Of a stretch of 64,000 nt of DNA, positions 33,637 to 41,935 are shown piece after piece (the stretch's first letter is position 1; the number at the start of each line of letters is the position of its first letter). The DNA comes from Amycolatopsis sp. NBC_01488 (GTDB lineage Bacteria; Actinomycetota; Actinomycetes; Mycobacteriales; Pseudonocardiaceae), in contig NZ_CP109434.1 of NCBI RefSeq assembly GCF_036227105.1, forward strand, positions 6,668,501 to 6,732,500, in the 5' to 3' direction. The notes under the pieces were generated by a model that saw nothing but the letters and a program-made list of their open reading frames with translations, was not told the DNA's origin and did no database searches. The position numbers were made by a program, and so were the translations under genes.

Positions 33637-35235
33637 ATGTCCCAGAGCCCGTCGCTCAGCCGCCGCCAGTTGCTGCGCTACACCACCTTCGCCGGGGCGG
33701 CTTTGGCGTTCCCGACCGTGCTCGCCGCGTGCGGTGGGCCGGCGTCGACCAACAAGACCGGCAGCTCGGCGGGCTCGCTGACCGCCGTCATCGGCTACGG
33801 CAACAACCAGACGTGGGACCCGCTGCAGACGGCGTCCGCGTTTTCGATGGCCGCGATCCTGCACTGCTACGAGTCCCTGGTGGAGGGTGACCCGATCACC
33901 CGCGCTCCCTTCCCGGGCCTGGCGAAGGCGCTGCCCGCCGACGTCAGCGGAACGAGCCTGAAGTTCGAACTCCGCGACGGCGCGAAGTGGCACGACGGGC
34001 AGCCGGTGACCGCGGACGACGTCGTCTTCACCTACGCCCGCGCGCTCGACGAGAAGGAGAACGTGCTGATCCACAGCTTCTTCTCGCACTGGCTCCAGGA
34101 AGTCCGCAAGACCGGTGACCGGGCGGTCGAGTTCGTCCTCAAGTTCCCCTTCCCCTACGCGCTGCAGCGGATCCAGTGCTGCAAGATCGTCCCCAAGCAC
34201 GTCTTCGACGGCAAGTGGGACGACGCCAAGGGCGGCAAGGTCGTCGGCTCCGGCCCCTACAAGGTCGTCGAGCAGGCGCCGCTGTCCCACACCAGCTTCG
34301 AGAAGTTCGCCGACTACAACGGCCCGCGCCCGGCCGCCTACGACAAGATGCTGTGGAAGTCCATCGTGGACTCCGCGCCGCGCGTCGCCGCCATCTCCGG
34401 CGCCAAGCCGGACGCGCAGATCGCCGAGAACATCCCGGCCGCCAACGCCGACCAGCTCCGCAAGGCCGGCCGCACCGTCGAGTTCGCCGACGGCGGCAAC
34501 AACCTCTTCCTGCTCTTCAACACCGCGCACAAGCCGTTCGACAGCAACCTGGTCCGCCAAGCCCTGCACTACGCCATCGACAAGCAGAAGATGATCGACA
34601 TCGGCCTCAAGGGCGCGGGCTCGCCCGGGACGTCGTTCATCAACCCGAAGCTCCCGTCGTCGCAGCCCGCGTCGCAGGACTTCGTGTACAACCCCGCGAA
34701 GGCGAAGCAGCTGCTGCAGCAGGCGGGCGCCACCGGGCTGAAGGTGACGCTGTCCACGACGAACACCTCGCTGGTCGCCGACTGCGTCAAGGTGATCAAG
34801 GAGGGCTGGGACGCGATCGGCGTCCAGACCACTTTGGACTCCCAGGACACCAAGGCGCTGTTCTCCAAGCTGGACGCCGGGGCCGACTTCCAGGTCGTCG
34901 CGACGACCAACAACCCGCTGCAGTTCGGCAACGACCCGGACCTGATGATCCGGTACTACTACGACGCCAAGTCCATCCTCACGAGCAAGTACGCCCGCTT
35001 CACCGGCCCCGACGCGCAGTCCCTGCTGGCCCTGCAGGACCAGGCCGCGGCGGAGACCGACGAGGCCAAGCGAACTGCCCTCAACAAGCAGCTGCTGGAC
35101 CGGATCTCCGAGCAGGCCGTCATCTACCCGGTCGTGTTCACCCAGCTCGGCACGGCCTGGGACCCGAAGGCGATCTCCGGCGTGCGCGCCCAGGGCTACC
35201 CGGGCATCTACCTGAACCAGGCGAAGCCGGTCTAA
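33637..35235 (+). CDS. ABC transporter substrate-binding lipoprotein (oligopeptide/glycan type)
   Basis: A 532-residue SBP_bac_5 family protein. Twin-arginine signal SRRQLLRYTTFAGAALAF and lipobox LAAC (Cys about 32) show a lipid-anchored extracellular protein. The family signature YGNNQTWDPLQ and LKFELRDGAKWHDGQPVTADDVVFTYARALD are present. In this operon the ligand is more likely a sialylated or galactose-containing oligosaccharide than a peptide, since several SBP_bac_5 proteins bind sugars; this is inference. The ribosome site is AGGAGA. Confidence 0.92.
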   Translation: MSQSPSLSRRQLLRYTTFAGAALAFPTVLAACGGPASTNKTGSSAGSLTAVIGYGNNQTWDPLQTASAFSMAAILHCYESLVEGDPITRAPFPGLAKALPADVSGTSLKFELRDGAKWHDGQPVTADDVVFTYARALDEKENVLIHSFFSHWLQEVRKTGDRAVEFVLKFPFPYALQRIQCCKIVPKHVFDGKWDDAKGGKVVGSGPYKVVEQAPLSHTSFEKFADYNGPRPAAYDKMLWKSIVDSAPRVAAISGAKPDAQIAENIPAANADQLRKAGRTVEFADGGNNLFLLFNTAHKPFDSNLVRQALHYAIDKQKMIDIGLKGAGSPGTSFINPKLPSSQPASQDFVYNPAKAKQLLQQAGATGLKVTLSTTNTSLVADCVKVIKEGWDAIGVQTTLDSQDTKALFSKLDAGADFQVVATTNNPLQFGNDPDLMIRYYYDAKSILTSKYARFTGPDAQSLLALQDQAAAETDEAKRTALNKQLLDRISEQAVIYPVVFTQLGTAWDPKAISGVRAQGYPGIYLNQAKPV

Positions 35236-35247
35236 GAGGAGACATTC

Positions 35248-36207
35248 GTGGCCGTCGTCGTGCGGATGCTGCTCAGCCGCATCCTCGCCCTGATCCCGCT
35301 GCTGCTCGGCGTGATCCTGTTCGTGTTCATCGTGATGCGGTTCGCGCCGGTCGACCCGGCGCTGGCCGCGTTCGACGGCGCGAACGCCACCGCCGAGCAG
35401 CTGCAGCAGTTCCGGCTCGAGAACGGGCTGCTGGACCCGCTGCCGCTGCAGTACGTCCACTTCGTCTGGCACCTGGTGCAGGGCGACTTCGGCACGAGCG
35501 TGATCACCAAGCAGCCGGTCGGCGACACGATCGCGACCGCGCTGCCGCTGACCGTCCAGCTGACCCTGCTCGGCCTGGTCATCGCGCTCCTGACGTCGCT
35601 GGTGCTGGGCGTGACGTCGGCGCTGTTCCGCGACCGCTGGCCGGACAAGGTGATCCGCGTGGTCACCCTGGCCGGGGTCGCCGCGCCGGCGTTCTGGGTG
35701 GCGCTGCTGCTGGTGCAGTGGCTCGCCGTCGGCCAGGGCTTGTTCCCGACCAGCGGGTACGTCAGCCCGGCGGACTCTTTCGGTGGCTGGCTGAACTCGC
35801 TGACGCTGCCCGCGGTGTCCCTCGCGCTGCCGGTGGCCGCGCAGCTGACCCGGGTGATCCGGACGTCGATGGTCGAAGAGCTGGACAAGGACTACGTCCG
35901 CACCGCGCGCGGCGGCGGGCTGCCGCCGGTGGTCGTCGTCGGGCGCAACGTGCTGCGCAACGCGCTCGTCACGCCGCTGACCGTGCTCGGCCTGCGGGTC
36001 GGCTACCTGCTGGGCGGCGCCGTCGTCATCGAGACGATGTTCGCGCTGCCGGGGATGGGGCAGAACATGATCCAGGCCGTCACCGACGGCGACACCGCCA
36101 AGGTGCAGGGCTTCGTCATCACCATCGCGATCGGGTTCGTCCTGGTCAACCTGGTCGTCGACGTCCTGTACCTGATCGCGAACCCGCGCCTGCGGAGCCA
36201 CGCGTGA
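35248..36207 (+). CDS. ABC transporter permease (DppB type)
   Basis: A 319-residue membrane protein starting at GTG 35248 with AGAGGAG upstream. About six helices; the first permease motif of the DppB family is present (RILALIPLLLGVILFVFIVMRFAPVDPA) and the EAA loop is YVRTARGGGLPPVVVVGRNVLRNAL. It pairs with the permease half of the fused protein downstream. The stop overlaps the next start by 4 nt (GTGA). Confidence 0.93.
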   Translation: MAVVVRMLLSRILALIPLLLGVILFVFIVMRFAPVDPALAAFDGANATAEQLQQFRLENGLLDPLPLQYVHFVWHLVQGDFGTSVITKQPVGDTIATALPLTVQLTLLGLVIALLTSLVLGVTSALFRDRWPDKVIRVVTLAGVAAPAFWVALLLVQWLAVGQGLFPTSGYVSPADSFGGWLNSLTLPAVSLALPVAAQLTRVIRTSMVEELDKDYVRTARGGGLPPVVVVGRNVLRNALVTPLTVLGLRVGYLLGGAVVIETMFALPGMGQNMIQAVTDGDTAKVQGFVITIAIGFVLVNLVVDVLYLIANPRLRSHA

Positions 36208-38108
36208 AGCGCCTGCGCGGGGCTTGGCCCGCGCTCGCGATCCTCGGCGTCCTGCTCCTGGTCGCCGTGCTCGGCACGCTCGTCGCGACGCACAACCCGG
36301 ACGCGCTCAGCACCGACACCGGCGGCCCCAGCGGGGCGCACTGGTTCGGCACGGACACGTCGGGCCGCGACATCTTCTCCCGGCTCGTCGCCGGCACGCG
36401 CTGGTCGCTCGCCATCGGCCTGGGGGCAGTGGCACTCGCGCTCGTGTCGGGGGCGGTGATCGGGGCGTTCGCCGCCACGTCGCACCGCCGGGTGGACGCC
36501 GTGGTCATGCGCGTGCTGGACGTCGTCATGGCGTTCCCCGGCATCGCGCTGGCCGCGGTGCTGGTCGCGGTGTTCGGCCACGGCATCCTCGTGCTGATCC
36601 TGGCCATCGGGTTCCTCAACACGCCCCCGGTGGCCCGGGTGATCCGGGCGAACGTCCTGGCCCAGTACGGCGAGGACTACGTCGCGGCCGAGCGCGTCAT
36701 CGGGGCCCGGCGGTTCTTCGTGCTGACCCGGCACGTCGCGATCAACTGCGCCGCCCCGGTGCTCGTCTACTGCACGGTCACGGTGGCCGACGCGATCGTG
36801 TTCGAGGCGTCGCTGTCGTTCATCGGCGCCGGCATCCAGCCGCCGGACCCGTCGTGGGGCTCGGTGCTCGCCGACGGCAAGGACCTGGTCCTGACCGGTG
36901 GCTGGTGGGCGACGCTGTTCCCGGGCCTGCTGATCCTCGTCACGGTGCTCGCACTCAACATCCTGTCCGAGCGGATCTCGGACGCCTGGGCCGCACCGTC
37001 GGCCCGCGCGGTCAAGGCGGCCGAAGTCGCGAAGGCCGTCGCGAAGCGGGAAGACGCCGACACCGCGCCCGTCCTGCCGATCGCCGGCCTGCGGGAGGCG
37101 GGGGAGCGGCTGGCCCGCACCGCCCGGTCCCTCGACCACCGCGACACGGTTCTCGAAGTCGACCGGCTCCGGATCGCGTTCCCGGGCCGCCACGAAGGCG
37201 TCGACGTCGTCGACGGCGTGTCCTTCAGCGTCCGCGCCGGGGAAGTCCTCGGCCTGATCGGCGAGTCCGGCTGCGGCAAGACGCTCACCGCGCTGTCGAT
37301 CCTCGGCCTGCAGCCCGCGGCCGCCCGCGTGTCCGGGCAGATCCGGTTCGCCCAGCGCGACCTGCTGAACCTGCGACCTGGCGAACGCCGTCGTCATCTC
37401 GGCCACGACATCGCGATGATCTACCAGGACGCGCTCAGCTCCCTCAACCCGGCGATGACCATTCGCGCCCAGCTCAAGCAGTTCACCCGCCGCGGCGGCA
37501 CCCGCACCCCGGCGGAGCTGCTCGAGCTGGTCAACCTCGACCCGGACCGGACGCTGCGCGCCTACCCGCACGAGCTGTCCGGCGGCCAGCGTCAGCGCGT
37601 GCTGATCGCGATGGCGCTCTCGCGGGACCCGAAGCTGATCGTCGCCGACGAGCCGACGACGGCGCTCGACGTCACCGTGCAGGCCCAGATCATGGCGCTG
37701 CTGCTGCGGTTGCAGGAGGAACTCGGCTTCGCGCTCATCCTCGTCTCGCACGATCTCGCGCTGGTGTCCGAGATCGCCGACCGCGTCGTCGTCATGTACG
37801 GCGGGCAGGTCGCCGAGCTGGGCAGCACCGCCGAGGTCGTCGGCTCGCCCCGGCACCACTACACGCGCGGCCTGCTCAGCGCCGTCCTGTCGCTGGAGGC
37901 CAGCGAGGCCCGGCTGACGCAGATCAAGGGCGTCGTCCCGGCCCCGGCCGAATTCCCGGCCGGCTGCCGCTTCGCCGACCGCTGCCCGGCCGCCCGCGCC
38001 ACGTGCCACGACGAAACCCCGGTCCGCTTCGGCGAGCCCGTCGACCACCTGGTCGCCTGCCACTTCCCGGCGGTCGACATCGCTCGGGAGAAGGAGGCGA
38101 CGGCGTGA
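36204..38108 (+). CDS. ABC transporter permease-ATPase fusion (DppC-DppD)
   Basis: A 634-residue single polypeptide. Residues 1 to about 270 are a DppC permease (NPDALSTDTGGPSGAHWFGTDTSGRDIFSRLVAGTRWSL; EAA loop YVAAERVIGARRFFVLTRHV; SFIGAGIQPPDPSWG). After a charged linker of about 40 residues, residues about 310-634 are a DppD ATPase with GESGCGKT (Walker A), LSGGQRQRV, LIVADEPTTALD (Walker B), the H-loop SHDLALVSE and the C-terminal Cys motif CRFADRCPAARATC. No frameshift separates the halves. It overlaps both neighbouring genes by 4 nt. Confidence 0.92.
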   Translation: MKRLRGAWPALAILGVLLLVAVLGTLVATHNPDALSTDTGGPSGAHWFGTDTSGRDIFSRLVAGTRWSLAIGLGAVALALVSGAVIGAFAATSHRRVDAVVMRVLDVVMAFPGIALAAVLVAVFGHGILVLILAIGFLNTPPVARVIRANVLAQYGEDYVAAERVIGARRFFVLTRHVAINCAAPVLVYCTVTVADAIVFEASLSFIGAGIQPPDPSWGSVLADGKDLVLTGGWWATLFPGLLILVTVLALNILSERISDAWAAPSARAVKAAEVAKAVAKREDADTAPVLPIAGLREAGERLARTARSLDHRDTVLEVDRLRIAFPGRHEGVDVVDGVSFSVRAGEVLGLIGESGCGKTLTALSILGLQPAAARVSGQIRFAQRDLLNLRPGERRRHLGHDIAMIYQDALSSLNPAMTIRAQLKQFTRRGGTRTPAELLELVNLDPDRTLRAYPHELSGGQRQRVLIAMALSRDPKLIVADEPTTALDVTVQAQIMALLLRLQEELGFALILVSHDLALVSEIADRVVVMYGGQVAELGSTAEVVGSPRHHYTRGLLSAVLSLEASEARLTQIKGVVPAPAEFPAGCRFADRCPAARATCHDETPVRFGEPVDHLVACHFPAVDIAREKEATA

Positions 38109-39049
38109 ACCTCCTGGAGGTCGACGGCGTCCACGTCGTCCACAAGATCCGCGGTCGCGGCCTGTTCGGCCACGACCACGTCTACGCCCTCACCGACGCC
38201 CACCTCGTGGTGAACCCCGGCGAGACGATCGGCGTCGTCGGGGAATCCGGCTGCGGCAAGTCCACTCTCGCGAAGGTGATCGTCGGCCTGCAACGGCCGA
38301 CCGCGGGCACGGTCCGCTTCCGCGGGAAGCCCCTCGATCCCGGCTCCGGGCGCGAGGTCGGCATGGTCTTCCAGGACCCGTCGACCGCGCTCAACCGGCG
38401 GCTCGCCGTCGCCAAGATCGTCCGCGATCCGCTGGACGTGCACCGCGTCGGAACGCCGGCCGAACGCGACGACCGGGTCCGCGAGCTGATGTCGCTGGTC
38501 GGCCTGCCCGCCAGCGTCGCCGACGCGGTACCGGGGCAGCTGTCCGGCGGGCAGCGCCAGCGGGTCGCGATCGCCCGCGCGCTGGCCCTGCGGCCCGCGC
38601 TGCTGGTCGCCGACGAGCCGACGTCCGCCCTCGACGTCTCCGTCCGCGCCCAGATCCTCAACCTGCTGCTCGACCTGCGCGAACAGCTGGACCTGGCGAT
38701 GGTGTTCGTCTCCCACGACATCCAGACCGTGTCGAAGATGAGCGACCGGATCGTGACGATGTACCTGGGCCGGATCGTCGAGGAGGCGCCGGTCGGGGCC
38801 GAGGCCCGGCACCCGTACACCCGCGCGCTCTTCTCGGCGACGCCCAGCCTGCTGCACGCGGTCGAGCCGATCGTGCTCACCGGCCCGGTGCCGTCGGCGA
38901 CGAACCCGCCGAGCGGCTGCCCCTTTCGCACCCGCTGCCCGAAGGCCACCGACGAGTGCGCGGCCGAGCTGCCGCCGCTCGCCGCGGCCGACGGGGGCCA
39001 CACCTACCGCTGCATCCACCCAGAGATCCCGACCGGAGTGAGCGCCTGA
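38105..39049 (+). CDS. ABC transporter ATP-binding protein (DppF type)
   Basis: A 314-residue cytoplasmic ATPase starting at GTG 38105. Walker A GESGCGKST, Q-loop MVFQDP, signature LSGGQRQRVAIARAL, Walker B LLVADEPTSALD, and the C-terminal Fe-S-like cysteine motif CPFRTRCPKATDEC. With the fused protein it gives the two different ATPase halves of an oligopeptide-type importer. TGATG overlap with the lyase gene. Confidence 0.94.
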   Translation: MNLLEVDGVHVVHKIRGRGLFGHDHVYALTDAHLVVNPGETIGVVGESGCGKSTLAKVIVGLQRPTAGTVRFRGKPLDPGSGREVGMVFQDPSTALNRRLAVAKIVRDPLDVHRVGTPAERDDRVRELMSLVGLPASVADAVPGQLSGGQRQRVAIARALALRPALLVADEPTSALDVSVRAQILNLLLDLREQLDLAMVFVSHDIQTVSKMSDRIVTMYLGRIVEEAPVGAEARHPYTRALFSATPSLLHAVEPIVLTGPVPSATNPPSGCPFRTRCPKATDECAAELPPLAAADGGHTYRCIHPEIPTGVSA

Positions 39050-39972
39050 TGCCGAAGTTCGCCGGAATCGTCCCGCCGCTGTGCACGCCGTTCCACGACG
39101 ACTTCAGCGTGGACACCGACTCGCTTCGGCGCCACGTCGAGGTCCAGCTCGACGCCGGCGTCCACGGCGTGTTCGTCCTCGGCTCCTCCAGCGAGGTCGC
39201 CTTCCTCCCCGATGCGCAGCGCCGCGTCGTCGTCGAGACGACGGTCGACCAGGTCGCCGGCCGCGTCCCGGTGCTCGTCGGCTGTATCGACATGACGACA
39301 TTGCGCGTCGCCGAGCACATCAAGGCCGCCGAAGCCGCCGGGGCCGACGCCGTCGTCGTCACCGCGCCCTACTACACGCGCACGCACGTCGCCGAGGTCG
39401 ACCGGCACTTCCGTCTGCTGCACGAGCGCACGGCGCTGCCGATCGTCGCCTACGACATCCCGGTCGCGGTGCACACGAAGCTCGACGGCGGGATGGTCCT
39501 CGACCTGGCCGCCGACGGCGTCCTCGCCGGGCTCAAGGACTCCAGCGGCGACGAGGCCGGGTTCCGAGCCGTGCTGCTCGGCAAGCGCGACCGCGGCCTC
39601 GACGCCTTCGCCGTGTTCACCGGGTCCGAGCTGGTCGTGGACGCCGCACTGGCGATGGGTGCCGACGGCGCCGTCCCGGGCCTCGGCAACGTCGACCCGG
39701 TCGGGTACGTGCTGATCCACGACCACTTCAAGTCGGGCAACCTCGCCGCCGCGCGCCGCGAGCAGGAACGGCTGCTGAAGCTGTTCTCGATCACGTCCGT
39801 GGCGCCGCCGAGCCGGATGGGCCGCGGCTCGGCCGGGCTCGGCGCGTTCAAGGCCGCGATGAAGATGCGCGGGTTCGTCGACAACGCTGTCCTGGCCCCG
39901 CCCCAGCTGCCGCTGGACGACGACGAACTGTTGCGGATCAAGGAGAAGCTCGCCGAAGCGGGTCTGCTCTGA
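39049..39972 (+). CDS. DapA/NanA-family lyase
   Basis: A 307-residue class I aldolase. The Schiff-base lysine is in GLKDSSGD (about 164), the proton-relay tyrosine in YDIP (about 137), and the G-[ST]-[ST]-E loop is GSSSEVA. This superfamily includes dihydrodipicolinate synthase, N-acetylneuraminate lyase and 2-keto-3-deoxy-sugar aldolases. Because a sialidase and glycan transporter share the operon, N-acetylneuraminate lyase is the leading guess, but the loop differs from the classical GGSTGE motif. Overlaps of one base flank it on both sides. Confidence 0.82.
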   Translation: MPKFAGIVPPLCTPFHDDFSVDTDSLRRHVEVQLDAGVHGVFVLGSSSEVAFLPDAQRRVVVETTVDQVAGRVPVLVGCIDMTTLRVAEHIKAAEAAGADAVVVTAPYYTRTHVAEVDRHFRLLHERTALPIVAYDIPVAVHTKLDGGMVLDLAADGVLAGLKDSSGDEAGFRAVLLGKRDRGLDAFAVFTGSELVVDAALAMGADGAVPGLGNVDPVGYVLIHDHFKSGNLAAARREQERLLKLFSITSVAPPSRMGRGSAGLGAFKAAMKMRGFVDNAVLAPPQLPLDDDELLRIKEKLAEAGLL

Positions 39973-41933
39973 TGATCCGCTACGGCGCCGACTACAACCC
40001 GGAGCACTGGCCCGAGGAGGTCCGCCGGGAAGACCTGAAGCTGATGGCCGAAGCGGGCGTCACGATGGTGACGGCCGGGATCTACTCGTGGGCCGGCGTC
40101 GAACCGCGACCGGGGGAGTACGACTTCGGCTGGTTCGACGACGTCATGGACGGCCTCGCCGGCGCGGGCATCGAGGTGTGCCTGGCGACGATGACCGCGT
40201 CGCCGCCGCCGTGGTTGTCCCACGCGCATCCCGAGATCCTGCCCGTGCGGGCCGACGGCGTCCGGCTTTCTCCCGGTGCCCGGCAGCAGTTCTGCCCGTC
40301 GAGCCCGGTCTACCTCTCGCACGCCGCCCGGTTGGTCACGGAGCTGGCGACGCGCTACGCCGGCCATCCTGCCTTGGCGATGTGGCACGTCGGCAACGAG
40401 TTCGGCTGCCACGTCCGGGCCTGCTACTGCGACGAGTCCGCTTCGGACTTCCGCGTCTGGCTGCAGGAGCGTTACCGCACGATCGAGGCGCTCAACGCGG
40501 CGTGGACGACCACCTTCTGGGCCCAGCGGTACGACGACTGGGCCGAGATCCTGCCACCCCGGGTGGCGCCCACGTTCCCGAACCCCGCGCAGCAGCTGGA
40601 CTTCCACCGGTTCTCCTCCGACGCCGCGCTCGGCTGTTTCCGCACCGAACAGCGGGTCTTGCGCCGCGTCACGCCGGATGTCCCGATCACGACCAACTTC
40701 GTCGGCCTGGTCCAGAAAGCTCTCGACTGGCACACGTGGACGCCGCACGAGGACGTCGTCAGCCTCGACTCCTACCCCGATCCCTCCGACCCGCGCGCTC
40801 ACGTCGAAGCCGCGTTCGCGTACGACCTGGTGCGGTCCACCAAGGACCAGCCGTGGCTGCTGCTCGAACAGGCGCCGAGCGCGGTGAACTGGCGGCCGCG
40901 GAACGGTCCCAAGCCACCCGGGGCGATGCGGCTCGGCAGCTGGCAGGCCATCGCCCAGGGGGCCGACGCCGTCCTGTTCTTCCAGTGGCGCCAGACCAGC
41001 GGCGGCGCCGAGAAGTTTCACTCGGCGATGGTTCCGCACGGCGGCCGCGACACCCGCACGTTTCGCGAGACGGCCGCGCTCGGGCAGGAGCTGGCCCGGG
41101 TGCCGGAGCTGGCCGGGACGCGCGTGCGCGCCGACGTCGCCCTCCTGCACGACTGGCCGAGCAGGTGGGGTCTGGAACTGGACTCGCACCCGGCTCAGCT
41201 GGATTACCTCGAGACGCACCTCGCGCACTACGCGCCGCTGTTCGATGCCAACGTCACCTGCGACGTGGTCCATCCGTTGCGGGATCTCACTTCCTACAAG
41301 CTAGTGGTCGTCCCGAATCTGTACCTCCTGGAGCAGGCGGCCGCCGACAACCTGCGTGCGTATGTCGCGGGCGGCGGGCACCTCGTGGTGTCGTACTTCT
41401 CCGGCATCGTCGACGAATGCGACCGCGCCTACCTGGGTGGGCATCCCGCGCCGCTGCGGGACGTCCTCGGCCTGCGGGTCGACGAGTTCTGGCCCCTGGA
41501 CGCGCCGGTCGCGCTCGACTTCGCCGACGGGACAACGGATTCCGGGAAGATCTGGTCCGAATGGATCGAACTCGAAGGTGCCGAGGTCGTCGCGTCGTTC
41601 GGCTCCGGAGAACTGGCCGGGCGGCCGGCGATCACGCGGCACGCGTGCGGTGCCGGCGTCGCCTGGTACGTCGGCACCCGGCCGGACCTGGGTTCGCTGC
41701 TCGGACGGATCACCGCCGAGGCCGGGGTGACGCCGGTACTGGACGCTCCGCCCGGCGTCCAGGCCGTCGTCCGGCACGGCGAGGAAAGCGCTTACCTGAT
41801 CCTGCTCAACCACGGCACCGAGCCGGTCACCGTCGACCTGCCGCATGCCGCGCCGGACCTGCTGACCGACCCGTCGCGGCCGGTCGGCGAGGTCCGGCTC
41901 GCCCCGCGAGGTGTCGCCGTCCTGAAGGGATGA
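39972..41933 (+). CDS. Beta-galactosidase, glycoside hydrolase family 42
   Basis: A 653-residue cytoplasmic GH42 enzyme (no signal peptide). N-terminal YGADYNPEHWPEEVRREDLKLM is the family opening. The acid/base glutamate is in MWHVGNEFGCHVRACYC (about 148), with the adjacent cysteines as zinc ligands, and the nucleophile is in LLLEQAPSAVNW (about 300). The trimerisation and C-terminal beta domains follow. It would hydrolyse imported galactosides after removal of sialic acid. Confidence 0.93.
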   Translation: MIRYGADYNPEHWPEEVRREDLKLMAEAGVTMVTAGIYSWAGVEPRPGEYDFGWFDDVMDGLAGAGIEVCLATMTASPPPWLSHAHPEILPVRADGVRLSPGARQQFCPSSPVYLSHAARLVTELATRYAGHPALAMWHVGNEFGCHVRACYCDESASDFRVWLQERYRTIEALNAAWTTTFWAQRYDDWAEILPPRVAPTFPNPAQQLDFHRFSSDAALGCFRTEQRVLRRVTPDVPITTNFVGLVQKALDWHTWTPHEDVVSLDSYPDPSDPRAHVEAAFAYDLVRSTKDQPWLLLEQAPSAVNWRPRNGPKPPGAMRLGSWQAIAQGADAVLFFQWRQTSGGAEKFHSAMVPHGGRDTRTFRETAALGQELARVPELAGTRVRADVALLHDWPSRWGLELDSHPAQLDYLETHLAHYAPLFDANVTCDVVHPLRDLTSYKLVVVPNLYLLEQAAADNLRAYVAGGGHLVVSYFSGIVDECDRAYLGGHPAPLRDVLGLRVDEFWPLDAPVALDFADGTTDSGKIWSEWIELEGAEVVASFGSGELAGRPAITRHACGAGVAWYVGTRPDLGSLLGRITAEAGVTPVLDAPPGVQAVVRHGEESAYLILLNHGTEPVTVDLPHAAPDLLTDPSRPVGEVRLAPRGVAVLKG

Positions 41934-41935
41934 GA

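Noticed and set aside
33589..36201. Open frame of 870 codons on the minus strand opposite the transporter genes
   Set aside because: Antisense to two well-recognised ABC genes with no motifs of its own.
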